From positions 84,212,848-84,276,847 of the forward strand of contig CM037778.1 in NCBI GenBank assembly GCA_021229015.1: DNA of 64,000 nt, read 5' to 3'. A program made the position numbers and the translations under genes. The notes beneath the pieces were generated by a model. The model saw nothing but the letters and a program-made list of their open reading frames with translations. It was not told where the DNA came from and did no database searches. Positions within the stretch are counted from its first letter, which is position 1, and the number at the start of each line of letters is the position of its first letter. Positions 23,513 through 37,329 of the stretch are shown piece by piece. Source of the DNA: Solen grandis. Lineage: Eukaryota; Mollusca; Bivalvia; Adapedonta; Solenidae.

Positions 23513-26500
23513 CACCATTTTTTTGAAACATGTGCATTAAAATTTATCATTGCCCTTCACAAATTCACATTAGAAATATTCTTGTTAATATTAGAAATAC
23601 ATAATAATATAATACGTCACGTGACGTCATAGTGACATTTTTTTCACCAAATGTTTAAAACATCTAGAGACCTATATACAGACTAATATCAACTTTCTAT
23701 CTTTAACAGACAGAATTTTAATAAACTTTAAAAAATTTTTTTTTACGACCTTGGTTTCGAAGCTTGGATTCCGCTATAGAACCATGGAATTTTCGAATTT
23801 TGAAAAACTGGCCACCGGATGCACAACTAGAGCCTAACATACACATTCTGTGACAATTTGATGAAATCGGTCAAGAATAATGGCTTTAGACCGCGTACAA
23901 ACTTTTTCACCTGACTCAAATCTGACGTTATAGAAGTCATTGAATAGAAATACCTTGCATCCGAAAGCACATGGTTTTTGATAATATAGCCATAAAATTT
24001 GCATGTTTGATCAAATGCAACACCCTCGAAATTAACACAAATATAAAGGAAGAAAAAAGATATAGAGAAATTAATAACTAGATGTCATTCGTAACGAATG
24101 AAGACTTTCCTGCAACATCAGCTTTATATATTAATATAAAGAAAAGATGACATAATATAAATCTGTCAAATTGCAACTTCTATCTTCCATCTATTTTCTA
24201 TATAAATTAGCACAAATAGAACACTTTCTGTGAATTTTTAATAAAAGTCCGCCCAAATCTTGCAGCATGTATTTTACATACAAACATTAATACTATGTCA
24301 ATGACATGAATGAAAAATGAAACGTGTTCTAATGTAAGTTTCTACTTTCATCACAACATAGAATTTCATCACTCCAGCCTCATTGTAACCTTGTTTAATT
24401 TAGCCTCAATTATGAAGAAGTATTGAATAATTGGTATAAGTGCAATACCATTCGACACCTGTAACGTAGTTAATCGAATTTAGCGATTTTGGGCGTGGTT
24501 TGGCTTCCGTAAGTTTTTGCCATAAATTTCCTGGAATTTCGACTATGGTGAATTTTGAGAGGTAACAATCCCTAGCCTACAAACTGATGCAATATGAATA
24601 TCGTTAGCATAACATGCTGTTTTTAGATGGTCTAAAATGTGGGGCTGCGTGTGAATTTTATTCAAGGCTTGCAAACTGCTCGCTAGCTACATAGTGTGCA
24701 CATACGGATTTTTGGTCTTGTTCCGATGCACATGTAATTAATTCAATGCTTATTTTGGAAACAGTCAACATTCGTCCAAAAACAACCACAACAACTAAAA
24801 AGAACAACAATCAAGAATATACCCATCAATTGCATTTGATATTTTTGTTTTTTTTTTTTTTTATTTTTTAAGTCGTGCGCAAGTATTTAAGCCTGGTGAC
24901 CCCTGCGCGGACCTTTTCCATATTTTAGGATGCTGATTATGAAATAATCTTAAGTTTCCATAACTTTCTTATATGAATGTCCAATTTCAATAAACGTTGG
25001 TACCGTTAGAAAAAAAAAAAAAAATAAAAAAGCTCTTAAAACATGCCTTACATTTGTTATACGCATAATGTATAAACTTAGCTTCAGTCCTTTCTGAGAT
25101 ATTGACTGTTAAACCTCAAGAAAACACATATTATCAAGCAAAATTATGCATCATTTATTGAGTTTTTTTTGCTTATAACCTTTGTAGTCGTAAACCTATT
25201 TAATAAACTAAAATCTTTGGAAACGTCAAGTAGTCAGCGATATTTCCTTATTCACATATATTTACAAAATCGATATTATTGAGATTGGCACATATTATCA
25301 TAGGGTTGAAAATCAATTTTCTCACGTCCTAATAACCCATAAAAATTTCATCGTCCTAGACTATTCAACATATAAAATAACGTTTATAGAAAGAATAAAA
25401 GAATAAATAATAATAAACAAATGACGTCTCGTGACGTCATATGACTTTAATTTTCACATAATTGTTATGACACCCAGAAGACCTACTAACTGACAAAAAT
25501 TTCACTTTCTATCTCCAAAGGACATTTTTTATAAGCATTTAAATATTGACGTCATTGTTCAATCGGAGGAGATTCCGCCATATATTGCTTGACTTTCGAA
25601 TTTTGAAAAACGGACACCGGTAATAAACACAATAAGAACGTAATATAACACATTCTGTGAAAATTTATGAAAATCGCACATAAATAATGGCTCTGACCGT
25701 TACAAACTTTTGTATCAATTACAAGTGTGACGTGTCATAACGTCATATCTTCGCAAATCATTGAAACAAATTTTCAGCCATCGAAAGCCATGCGGCATTA
25801 ATTTTTCATTGCCCTCGAAAATTTCAATATATAGAAAATAATCTTGTTAAATTAAAAATTATTATCATATAATGACGTCACGTGACTCATATGACATTTA
25901 TTTTCACTAAATCTTTAAGACGCCCAGAGACCTATAAACTGACCCAATATCACTTTTCTATTTCAAATAGGTCCGATTTTAATAAAAGATTTAAATTTAC
26001 GTACGACCTTGGTTCGAATCTTGGAAATCGCTATAGAACATTGACTTTTCGAATTTTGAAAAACGGACACGCAGCACAACTAAAACTTAATATACACATT
26101 CTGTAATAATTTGATGGAAATCGGTTCATAATAATGGCTCTGGGACCGCGTACAAAACTTTTGTAGCTATTTCAAGTGTGACGCATATACGTCATAAAGA
26201 ATGAAAATCATAGAAATCAAAATAACATATCTTGGTGAATATGGACGTCAAAATTTCAATGTCCTTGACCATATTAACAATATATAGATATGTGTATAAT
26301 AATTAGAAATGTTTGATACGTCGAATGATGGACGTCACCAAGAACGTCATTTTTCACAAAATATTTAAAATCTATCGATATTTCTAATACTGACGAAAAT
26401 ATCAACCTTCTGTCTCATTTATGGACTATTTTATGAGCATTTTATAATTTGACGCCTTGGTTTTGAATCTGCATTCGCCATAGAACTGGTGCTTTTTTTT

Positions 26501-28325
26501 CGAATTTTGAAAACGACACCGAATGCACAACTAGAACTTAATATAACATTCTGTGAAAATTTTGATAAAAATCGTTAATAATTATCGCTCTAACCGTCGT
26601 ACAAACTTTTGTAGCAAATTGCTCAGTGGACGCATATGACGTCATTAGCATATGGAAAAATATTGAATTGTTTTTAATTACGCCATGAATAATATGCCAT
26701 CGAAATTTCATTCTCCAGACGATTGCAACATATGAAAAGTCCGTGAGGAAAAAAGAATACTAATAATAATAATAACTAGATGTCATTCGTCTAAACAATG
26801 ATATGAGTTTCTGCAGACCTCGTTAATGCAAAAAGCAGGGATAGAATTTCATGTAATGACCACCTCTGTAGAATTTCATGTTCATGCTAGAGACAACTGA
26901 CATTATATTCCGCAAAAAATAAAAAAAATAAGCCTTTAGTTTACGAAAAAAAAAAATAAGTATAGTAGTATGTTAATGACGCATATGACTTGTCACCATT
27001 CAAATTATATTTAAGGAAATTATCAGATCTGCAAACTGTGTAATTTCAACTTTCTATCTCATTCCGAAATTCTTTAACCCTAAAAATGAAATTTTGGTCC
27101 TATGTTCGATTCTTACTTCAGCCCACAATACTTTCGTTTTTCGGAATTAAGGTTAGCTGACTAATATTCAACCTTAGTTTTCCAGATGTACCATCTGTGA
27201 AAATTTGAAGACAATCTGACATCATAAATGCGCATAGACGCGAACACCATTTTTCACTGTTGTTACTGTGACGTCATGTGACGTATAGGGTGCTGACCAA
27301 TAATTGAAATAAAAATTTTCCTCACGTTGCACTAATAACCCATTAAAATTTCATCGTCCTAGACTATTGCAACATATTAAAATCAACGTTAGTTAGGAAG
27401 AAGAAAAGAATAATAATAAAATAAAATGACGTCACGTGACGTTCTTATGACGTTTATTTTTCACATAATTGTTAAGACAACCCAGAGACCTACTAACTGA
27501 CAAAATTTCAACGTTCCTATCTCAAATAGGACAGTTTTTAATAAGCATTTAAAAATTTGACTACCTTGGTTCGAAGCTTGGATCCGCCATAGATGCTTGG
27601 ACTGTTTCGAATTTGAAAACGGACACGGTTTACACAATAAGAACGTAATATACACATTCTGTAATTTTTTGATGAAAAGCGGCATATTAATAATGGCTCG
27701 GACCTGGTACAAACTTTTGTAGTCAGTTTTAAATGTACGTCCATATGACGTCAAAGGCTTCTGAAAATCATTGAAAATCGATATTTTCAGCTTTAGAAAG
27801 CAGCTCATAATTTTTCATTGGCCTTGTACGACAATTTCAACATAAAAAATATTCCTTGTTAATTTTAGAAATACATTATCATATAATGAACGGTCACGTG
27901 ACGTCCATAGAAATTTATTTTCACAAATGTTTAAAACTTCTAATCCTATATACTGACTAAATATCACTTTCTATCTTAAATAGGTCAGATTTAAAAGCAT
28001 TTAAATATTACGACCTTAGTTCGAATCTTGATCGGCTATAGAACCATGGACGTTTGAAAAACGGACACCGGCATACACAAAACATTTGTACTTAATTACA
28101 CATTTCTGTGAAAACTGATAAAAACCGCCTCTTTAATCATAGCTCTGGGACGTACAATCATTCTTATCAATTTCAAATGTGACGTCATATGACTCATAGG
28201 CTTCTGAAATTGCATTGAATCGAATTTTCAGCATCGTAAGCATACACATAAATTGCAATTGCCCTTCAAAATTTTCAACATAAAGAAATAAATCTTGTTA
28301 AATAGAGAATTCATTTTCATTATAA

Positions 28326-28343
28326 TGACGTCACGTGACGTCA
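28326..28343. promoter_or_regulatory. 18-bp perfect palindrome, double CRE-like site
   Basis: TGACGTCACGTGACGTCA reads the same on both strands and contains two TGACGTCA (CRE/ATF-type) octamers and a central CACGTG E-box. Damaged versions occur in most beta units (e.g. near 17479, 20537, 22217, 25425, 25873 and 27426). Whether any is bound by a factor is unknown; the motif match alone is observed. Confidence 0.5.
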
Positions 28344-29229
28344 TATGACATTTATTTTCACAAAATGTTTAAGACTCCCAGAGACCTATATACGACCCAT
28401 TAGCATCTTTCTATCACAAATAGGACCGATTTTTATAAGAATTTAAAAAATTTACGACTTAGTTCGAATCTTGTAATCGCTATAAGAACCTTGACTTTGT
28501 GGATTTTGAAAAACGTAGCACCGGATGCACAACTAGAACTTAAGTATCACACATTCTGTGAAAATTTGATGAAAATCGGTTTATTAATAATGGCTCTGGC
28601 CCGCGTACAAAACTTTATGTAGCTTATTTCACGTTGTGACGTCATTGTCGTCATAGCTATATGAAATCAATAGAAATCAAAATAACATCTCTGAAGAATA
28701 AACATTAAAATTCATTGTCCTTGGTCTCATATTAACAAATATAATAACTGTGTTTTAAAAATTAGGAATTTGATGGACGTCCAAAAGACGTCACAAGACG
28801 TCCTATTTTCACAAAATATTTATATCCGTCGGAGATCTATAATACTGACAAAATAACAACCTTCCTGTCTCATTTAGGGAGCTATTTATGATCATTTTAT
28901 CATTTTGACGTCCTTGGTTTGAATCTTGCATTCGCCATAAACCCCTTTGTGTTTTTCGAATTTTGAAAAACGGACCCCGAGATAAAAAAACTAGAACGTA
29001 ATATACTTTTTCTTGAAAATTTGAAAAAAAATTGGTTTTTAAATTTTTATCGCGGGGGACCGCTAAAAATTTTTTTGAAAAAAATTTTTCCCAAAGGGGA
29101 CTCAAAAACGTCATGGGCTTTTAAAAAATTGAATTTTTAATTACGCTATAATAATATGCCAAAAAATTTTTTTTCTCCAGGACGATTAAAACATATGAAA
29201 ATCCTTGAGGAAGAAAAATAATAAAATAA

Positions 29230-29790
29230 TAATAAAATAATAATAAACAAACAAACCCAATGGGATTTCTGTTTTTAGGCAGAAAGCCCAAATAAAAAAA
29301 AACAAAAAACCCCAAATAGATTTCCCCCAGGGGCAGAAACCCTTTAATAAAAAAAAAAAGTAAAAAACCCAATGATTTTTCTGCCGGGGGCCCAAAAGTC
29401 CTAATAAGAAAGAAAATAAACTTAAAAACCCCCCAAATAGATTTTTTGCTTTGAGAAAGTCCAAAAAAAAAAAACAAATCAACAAAAAGAAAAAGGGGGT
29501 TTTTTCCCCAGCAAAAAAAAACCTAAAAATCACAAAGAAGAAAAAGGGGGTTTTCGCCGAAAGGGGGAAAAAAACCCCTAAATAAAAAAAACGTAAAAAA
29601 CCCAAAGGGGGAAATTTTCCCCGTGGGCAAAAGCTAATAAAAAAAACAGTACAAACCCAAAAATTTTTCTCCATAGGCAGAAATTTCCTAATAATTAAAA
29701 ATTTAAAAACCCCAAAATGGGACTTTTCTGCCAAAGGAAAAAATGCCCTAATAAAAAAAACATAAAAAACCCCAAAAGGACTTCTTCAAT
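29230..29790. repeat. ~57-bp tandem repeat (degraded)
   Basis: About nine units are marked by a 'tttctgcc-ggcagaaa' like core followed by 'cctaataaaaaaaa-ca-aaaaacccc'. Core positions are near 29269, 29323, 29380, 29447, 29505, 29560, 29620, 29675 and 29730. The core is itself a small inverted repeat. Confidence 0.6.
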
Positions 29791-31099
29791 ATTTACAAAA
29801 TGTCTAAAAAAAAAGTCATATAGATCGTTTTTTTTAAGTTTAAAACTTTATAAATTTTTTTTTCCCCAATTTTCGGGGGTCTTTTTTTTTTAAAATTTTT
29901 CCCCAAATTTTGAATATTTTTTTTTTTTGGTTTTTTTAATTTTTTTTAAAATTAAAAAATTTTTTTTTTTTTTTTTTTCGTATTTTAAAAAAAAAATAAA
30001 AAAAATTTTTAAACCGAAAAAATTTTTCCCCTACGAGCTTTTTACATTCTGGTAAAAAAGCAATGTGGATTTTTCGTTTTAGGTTTTTAAAAACTTCTTG
30101 TTTTTTTTGGGAATTTGTTTCCCCAAATTTCTCAAGTAAAATAATAACACGTTATTTAATCAAATATCAAATTTTACTCGCATTAAAAATAAGTCCGTTT
30201 ATTTTGGGAGTTTCGACCAATCTTCACCCCCCAGTTGGGAATTTTTTCCCAAATTTTGGGCCCCTTTTTAAAAAAGGGTGTTTTTTTTTACTTGGTCTTT
30301 TGATCCGTATATGGATACCGGTGAGTCTCATGGTTTTTTTCCCCACAGAGAATGGGGCACGTGCCACCATACGCCATTAATAACATCTTTTTTAACATCG
30401 CGATGTCCCAACATTGTTAATTTTCCCCCCTTTTATTGCTGGGGGCCAAACCCCCCTTTAAAGGGACAACGAATGGAGTAAAAGGGTTTTTGGTGTTGAA
30501 TTCTGCTTTTTTTTAAAAAAAATTTTAAGTCTTTCATTTTTTTATACCTATAGCATTCAATTAAAAAACGGACATGTCAATACCCAGGACGATCGATAAA
30601 AAACTAAGGCCGGGGTTTTACAGCTGTTTTTGTTTTTTAAGGTTTTGTAAAAAAAAAACAATTCTTGGGGCATAATTTTTTTAACCCCAAAAAAGATGCC
30701 GTTTTATACACAGCCGTGCGGCCCAAAATTTTTTTTTTAAACTCAAACCCCTAATTGGGAAGGTATAAAAACTGACCGGGGGTGGGTGCCCCTGGGGTAT
30801 AAAAAACCCGAACCCGGGGATCCCGCTGACCAGCAAGACCTTTACAACCAAATTTTCAAAAAAACCCCCAGTTTTAAAAAAAAATTGCAAAATTTTTTTT
30901 TCAATTCGGGGTTTCAAAAGGGACGAGAATTGAAAAAAATCGAAAATTTTTTTTCAAAAACAAAAAAAACACATTTAAACTTAAGAATAAATTTTAAAAA
31001 AATAAATTATGAATGGGTTTTGAAAGGGGAAAAACTGGGTTTTTTAAATTGGGGTTTATTTTTTGGGTACTTTTTTTTTAAACAAAGGGGGGTGCCCCA

Positions 31100-32530
31100 T
31101 TTTTTAAATTTAAAATTGCAATAAATTTATTGCAATTCGGTTGCACGGGGGGGACGAGAATTGCAATAAAATCGGAATTGAAATTTTAAATTTAAAAAGC
31201 ATATTTAAAAATTAAGAAAAAGGTTTAAAAAACAGAAAAAGAGTTAAAAATGATAACGTGGCATTTTTTTGGGGATGATCATGGATCAAATTTTTTAAAC
31301 AAAGCGGGGGGCCAGTTTTTTAAAAAAAATTGCAAAATTTTATTGCAATTCTGGTTGCACAGAATAGAGAAAATTTCCTTTAAAAATTTTTTAATTTTCA
31401 AAAAACTTAAAATACACATTTAAACTTAAAAAAGGTTTAAAAACCCTTTAAAAGGGGTTTTTGGAAAGGGAAACCCGTGCATTTGTTTTGGTCATGATCA
31501 GGGGATATTTTTTTTTTAAAAAAAAGGGGGGGGGTCCGGTTTGAAAAAAAATTTTGCAAAATTTATTGCATTCGGGTTTTCCCCGGGGGGGTATAAAAGA
31601 ATTGGGAAAAAAAAAAAAAAATTTTGGAATTTAAATTTAAAATTTAAAAAAATAAACTTTTAAATTTTAAAATAAAGTTTAAAATAGGGTTAAGATTTTT
31701 TAAAAGGATAAGGTGGCTTTAAAGGCCCAGTGATTATTGGAACTTTCTTAAAAAAAAACCCGGGGAGCCCGGGTTTTTTTCAAAAAATTTGAAAAAATTT
31801 TTTTATTGCAATTTGTTGCACAGAAGTACGAGAATTGAAAAAAATTTTAAAAATTTTGCAATAAACAAAAATTTTACACTTTGGGAATTTTTAAAAAAAA
31901 AAATTTAACAATTTTTTTTTGTTTTTTAAAGGGATAAGGGGAAATTTGTTTTTGGTCAGTGATCAGGGAAAATTTTTTTTTAATAAAAGGGGGGGGTTCT
32001 GATTTTTGCAATAAAATTGCAAAAATTTTTTTTTTGAAAATCGGGTTTCCCACAGGGTCAGAATTGCAATAAATTTGGGAGAATATCAATAAACTAAAAA
32101 AACCCCAATTTAAACTTAAGAAAAAGGGGTTAAAAAACAACATTTTAAAAAGTTTTTTGGGAAAAATGGAAACCGTGCCTTTTTTTTTGGTAAAGTGATC
32201 AGGGGTACATTTTGAATAAAATTTTGGGGGACGATTTTGAAAATAAAATTGCAAAAATTTTTTTTAAAAATTTTTTGGGTTTCCGGGGGGTACAAAAATT
32301 GCAATAAAATCGAGAATTGCAAAAAACTTAAAAACTTTAAATTTAAAAAAAAATTTTAACAACTTTTTAAAAAATTTTTTTAAAATGGATTAGTGGTTTT
32401 TTTGGGGGGTTAGTGGGGGGATAATTCTTGAGTAAAAGGGGGGGGCCCCCGGGTTTTTTGGGCAAAAAAATTGCAAAAATTTTATTGCAATTCCGGTGGG
32501 GGGGGTACTAGAATTGAAAAAAAAATTTAA
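31100..32530 (+). repeat. ~225-bp satellite array, forward orientation (degraded)
   Basis: Units are marked by 'attgcaat-cggttgcac-gggggtac-agaattgcaataaaatcg'. The landmark lies near 31139, 31349, 31572, 31809, 32043, 32275 and 32490 (spacing 210-237). An outlying unit lies near 33085. The inverted form is at 37330-39430. Confidence 0.65.
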
Positions 32531-32639
32531 AATTGCAAAAATTTTTTAAAAAAAATTTTAAAAAAACTTAAAAAAAATTTTTAACAACATTTATAAATGT
32601 TTAAAATTGAAAGGGTGGAAATTTTTGATGGTCGGGGTT

Positions 32640-33010
32640 TTTTGGGGATTTTTTTTTAGCTACCTGAGAAAAAACGTCCCCATTATTTTGTATCGCCCTT
32701 CGCCGGGCCCCTCTGTGTGCGACTTGCGTCGTAAACAATTTGGTTGTTAACACAAAAAGGGCCATTTTTTTCCCAAAATTTTCATAAAACCCTTTGGTCA
32801 AAAATTTTTTCCTTCATAAATTTTTGGGGAAACAATTTCGAATTGTTTATTGGGAAAAAAAAAAAGGGCACGGGGAAAAAATTTTAAAAAAACACTCAAG
32901 ACCACAGGTTTGGGCCCAAATTTTTCATGAAACTTGTCAGAATTTTTTTTTCCCCCATAAAATCTTGGACTTTTTAAAAAAGGGGGTCAGGGGGGGTTCA
33001 AAAGGGGCCC
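32640..33010 (+). mobile_element. Degraded Helentron-like family 1 fragment
   Basis: 'agctacctgag', 'ggtttgggcccaaatttttcatgaaacttgtcagaa' and 'cataaaatcttggac' are recognisable phrases of the 182-1030 family, distorted by homopolymer errors. Confidence 0.5.
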
Positions 33011-33509
33011 CCTTTTTTAAAATCAAACCGGGAGTGGGTTTTTGAAAAAAAATTTTAAAAAACTTAATTGCAAATCTTTTTGCGGGGGGATACGAAATTG
33101 CAAAAAAATCGAGAATTGCTATAAACTTAAAATAAAATTTTTAAAAAATTAAAGGGAAAAAGGGGTTTGATTTTTAATTATTTAGGCCGTTATTTTTTTA
33201 AAAAGGGGTTATAGGTAAATTTTACTTTTTTTAGGCGTAGGAAACTTCTTTTAGATTTACAATTGAAAGCTAGGTTTTTTCTGTTGGACAAGCCTGCCAA
33301 CCACAAAAAGGTCAAAAACCGCCCTGCAATTTTTGTTTTTTTTGTTTTTTTAGCGGGAACAGAGCAAATAGAACAAAATTTAAAATTTAAAGCGAATTTG
33401 AAAATTTTATTTTTACAAAAAAGGGAAAAAATTTTAGAGCAAAGTTATAGCGTACTTAAGGGTTTTTTTCTTAAAAAATTGACCTTTATGGGTCCTTTTC
33501 GTGACTTTT

Positions 33510-34045
33510 TAACAAGAATGAATGAATGATTGAATGAAATGAAAAAAATGAAAAAAAATTTTTGAATGAAATGAAATCAAAAAATGGAAAAAAAAGAAAT
33601 GGGGGGGAGGGAAAAAAAAATTGAAGGAAAAAAAATTTGGAAATGAAATAAAAGGAAAAAAAAAAATGAATGGAAATAATTGGGGGGAAATTTTGAATGG
33701 TGAAATGAAAGGAATGGAATGAAATGAATAAAATTTAAAAAAAAAAATTGAATAATGAATGAATGAATAATGAAAAAATGAATGAATGAATGAAAATTTG
33801 AAATAAAGGGGGAAAATGAAATAAATGGAAAAAAATGGGGGGAAGGGAAATTTTAAAAAGGGGGGAAAAAATAAATAAAGGGAAAAAATGAATGGAAATG
33901 AATTGAAAAAAAATAAAAAAATTTTGAATGGAATGGAAGAAAGAATAAAGGGGAATGAAATGAGTGAATGAAAAAGGATGGGAATAAAATGATGATGAGT
34001 GATGAGTGAGGAGTGAGGGGTGAGTGGTGATGAGTGGTGAACACA
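33510..34045. repeat. GAAT/GAAAT simple repeat
   Basis: Interrupted (GAAT)n and (GAAAT)n tracts cover about 530 bp and end in 'gatgagtgatgagtgaggagtgag'. The long S/F/H-rich frame on the minus strand is a product of this repeat. Confidence 0.8.
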
Positions 34046-34689
34046 TTTTTTTTTTAAAATACTTGGTTTTTTTCGGTCTGTAAGTGTATTTTTTAATTAA
34101 ACAACAATGTATTTTTTTTTCAATAAGAAAAAACTCAGGGGATTTTGTGGGTGGTGGCCGTTTGCCTTTATGCAATCTTTTTGGGAAAAAAAACACCTCA
34201 TGCAATTTTTCATGCGCTTTCAAAGAAAGCTTTAAAAAACGATAAAAAAAAAAAATTATGGGGAAATTTCGAAAAGGGTTTTTTTTTTTAAAAATCAAAA
34301 TTCGGATAAAAAATTTTGGACTGTATTTATTTTTTAAAATTTTCTCAACAAACCTACTTTTTTACTTTTTAGATTTTTTTTGACATAAAATTTATTTTAC
34401 CGCCCTTTGGCCCTGAGGGGGGAGGCATCCCCCCGGGGCGGAGGTCTTTGGTTCCACCCCCGGGGCCCCGACAAAAAAAACAAAAAAAGGGCGCTCACAT
34501 ATTTGGATTGCAGATGGTTTCCTGGGGGGGGGAAAAAATTTAAAGGGGGGTACCCATGCTACGCGTGATACTGCATGGGCATCTTTAAAATAGTTAAGTA
34601 AACATCGACCCCAAAAGATGAAAAACTGTAGGGGGGTTAACCAAACAAACAGACTTTTAAATTTTTAGATGACTTTATTTTTGCCTTTT

Positions 34690-35690
34690 TTTGGTTATTA
34701 AAATTTTTTTTCCCCCTTTGAGCTGCTCGGGGGAAAAGTTTTTGGGGGTTCCCTTTTTGGGTCCGTCTCCCCTCGCCGTAAAAAATTTTATGTTTACCAC
34801 TAGGGGCCAAAATTTTTTACCAATTTTTCCTCAAACTTGGTCAGAAGGGTTTTTTCTTGATGATTCTTAAACCCCCTTTTGAAAAGGGGTCAGGGACCCA
34901 AAAGAGGTCATAGGCAAATCTTAGAAAAATTTTTCCCGTCCGCAACAATTTTGATGTTTTTCCAATTTTTGGCCCAATTTTTGACCCCAATCTTCGCAAA
35001 CTTGGTCAGAATGTTTGTTTTTAGATACTTGAACCCTTTCGAAAATGGGTCGGTTGGATAAAAAAATAGTCAGTAGGCCCAAAACTTAGAAAAATCTTTT
35101 TAAACACATAACCCCAACAAATTTTTTTTAAACTTCCTCAAATTTTGGGCAAATTTTTGTCTTTTGATATCTTAAAACCCTTTCAAAAAGGGTCGGGGTT
35201 GGGGTCAAAAAAAAAACCCATGGGGCAAATTTTTGAAAAATCTTGTTTCCACCCCTTGGGTAAAATTTTTTAACCAAATTTTTTTCCCCCAAAAAATTTA
35301 AAAAGTTTTTCTTGATGTTCTTAACCCCCTTTTGAAAATGGGGGGGGGCCCGGGCTAAAAAGTGGGGCAATGGGCAAATCATAGAAAAATTTTTTCTACA
35401 CCAAAGGGCCCCCATTTTTTGAGCATTTTCCCTTTAAAAAATTGTAGATTGTTTGCATATGATATCTCGAACCATTTTTAAAATGGGGGGGCTGGATAAA
35501 AAAATTAGGTCAGTAGGTCAAATTTTTAAGAAAAATCTGTTTAAAACTCGAGGGCAACTTTTTTGGGGCCCCCCTCATCCTCAAACTTGGCAAAATGTTT
35601 TTTCATGATGATATGTTTTGGGAGGGGTCGAAAAATTCCTGAAACATCGTTTCACCTCCATCTTTTTCTAAAATGGGTTTTGTATAGGAA
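34690..35690 (+). mobile_element. Degraded Helentron-like tandem units
   Basis: At least four ~150-170-bp units contain versions of 'cctcaaacttggtcagaatgtttg', 'gatatcttgaaccctttcgaaaatgggtcgg' and 'gtcagtaggtcaaatcttagaaaaatc'. This is related to, but distinct from, the unit at 182-1030. Confidence 0.55.
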
Positions 35691-37329
35691 ATGAATATAC
35701 TTTTTTTTAAAATTTAAATGACCAAATACTCCGCCCCAACCGAGCCATTAGAATGATTTATTTAATTTTTAAGGGATTTTTTCAAAAACAATGTAAAAAA
35801 AATAAATTTTTAAAAAAATTCTTTATTTTTCCCTCCCATTTTTTTTAATTTTTGGTTTTTTTTTTTTTTTTGATCAACCTCTTGATTAAAGTGTACCTGT
35901 TGCTTGTGACAATTTTTTTCCCCTTTTTGGATCTTGTTGTCTTGAGAGTATACTATATTTTTCATTATTTTTCCCCCTTTAAACAAAAGGAAAAATTTAA
36001 ACACTTTTTTTTGTTTTTTCTTTTTATTTTTCGTCCCATGGAAACAATTCTTACACAACATAATCCCCCTCATGGTTCCTCGGTTTGGAAAAAGGACTTT
36101 GCGCCTGGAACAGTCGTGAAAGTTTTTTTCCCCAACGGGGCCGAACCCACAAAATTTTTTAATTTCCCTAAAGGAAACGTTACCACTGGGGGCCCCCTTT
36201 TGGGCCCCAAAACGATATTTATCATGGGTTTTTAAATTTTTATCAATATTGTCCCGTTTTAAAAAAAATGAAAAGGCTTTGTTTCCTGAGCTTAAAAACA
36301 AACAAAAGGTTATTGTTAGATTAAAACACTACACAATAATACCTGCGCTGTTTTTAAATAGTTGTTTTTAAATTTTAAAAGCTTTTTAAAAAGGTTTCTT
36401 TAGTCAAGCACTGGTCTAAGCATGGAGTGTTTTCGAATTTAATGAATAGTTTATTTAAAAAATATACGGCCAGCGAATAAATAGCTTAGGGGAAAATGAG
36501 GTGATAAAATTCATAAATTAATGTTAAAAAATGAAAGTTTTAAAAACCCCAAATATAAGATTGCTTTACGAAAAAGCAAGGAAAAGAAAGGGGTAGCCAA
36601 GGGGGAGAGAAATAGGATGGAGGGGGGAAGAGAGTGAGAAATTTTTTCTCCCCATATATAATATACATTTAAACCCGTTTTTTTTACGTTACCCAAAATT
36701 ATCTAAAAATACACATTTTCATAAAAACCCCACGGATTTGTCATATATCTCGTTTTTTTTACGCTTAAGGGCAAAAAAGATAGAATTTTTTTTTGCAAAT
36801 TAAAAAAAAATAATTATTTTGTCAAAAACAATAAAATTTTTTTTTTTCCCTTTAAAGAAAATATGTATCTATTTGAAAAATACCCCGAACATCCAAAACC
36901 CAAATTTTTAAAAAAAAAATGAATCTCTCAAATACCAAACAAATATTTTAAAAAACTTTGACATTCTTTCCCAACCAAATGTTTTCAATATTTTACAAAA
37001 AAGTTTCAAATCAATTTAAAGGAGATCATTTTCCTAAGTCTCAAAAATCAATCTTTATTTTTCCCTTTTTTTTTTAAAAATTTAAAATTTCAAACCCGAG
37101 TTTATACGTCCGCTTTCAACAAAACCCTTTTTTTTTTTTTTGAGATATGTTTATTTTATATAAAGAACTTCATAAATGTCCGTAAAAGGGGAAAAAAACC
37201 AAAATTAAATTTTGATCAGTAAAGTAACCAAAACATTTAACAGCCAAAAATAAAAAACCCCCCAAAAAAAAAAACCCCATTATATATTTTAAAAAGGGAA
37301 AAACCTTAAGTAAAATTGTGCAATATTTT

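Larger units (their letters stand above)
16980..28900 (+). repeat. Higher-order array: ~455-bp beta units plus ~1.2-kb modules
   Basis: Beta units are marked by 'ttggttcgaatcttggattcgc' at about 17165, 17605, 18059, 19740, 20205, 20670, 22350, 22806, 23748, 25552, 26005, 26460, 27556, 28015, 28460 and 28915 (spacing ~440-465). Each has 'acggacaccgg', 'cacattctgtgaaaatttgatgaaaatcgg', 'taatggctctgg', and a palindromic block TGACGTCACGTGACGTCA. Sets of about three units alternate with a ~1.2-kb module whose anchor 'gtgggctgcgtg' lies at 18958, 21553 and 24643. This gives a ~2.6-kb higher-order period, with the third copy lengthened by an A/T-only patch. Copies differ largely by one-base gains and losses, so short ORFs here are noise. 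Confidence 0.8.

Noticed and set aside
29121..29734. Minus-strand ORFs of 118 and 182 codons rich in F, L and P
   Set aside because: They lie in the homopolymer-degraded ~57-bp repeat and resemble no protein.
33735..34298. 187-codon minus-strand ORF rich in S, F and H
   Set aside because: Translation of the GAAT simple repeat plus degraded consensus.
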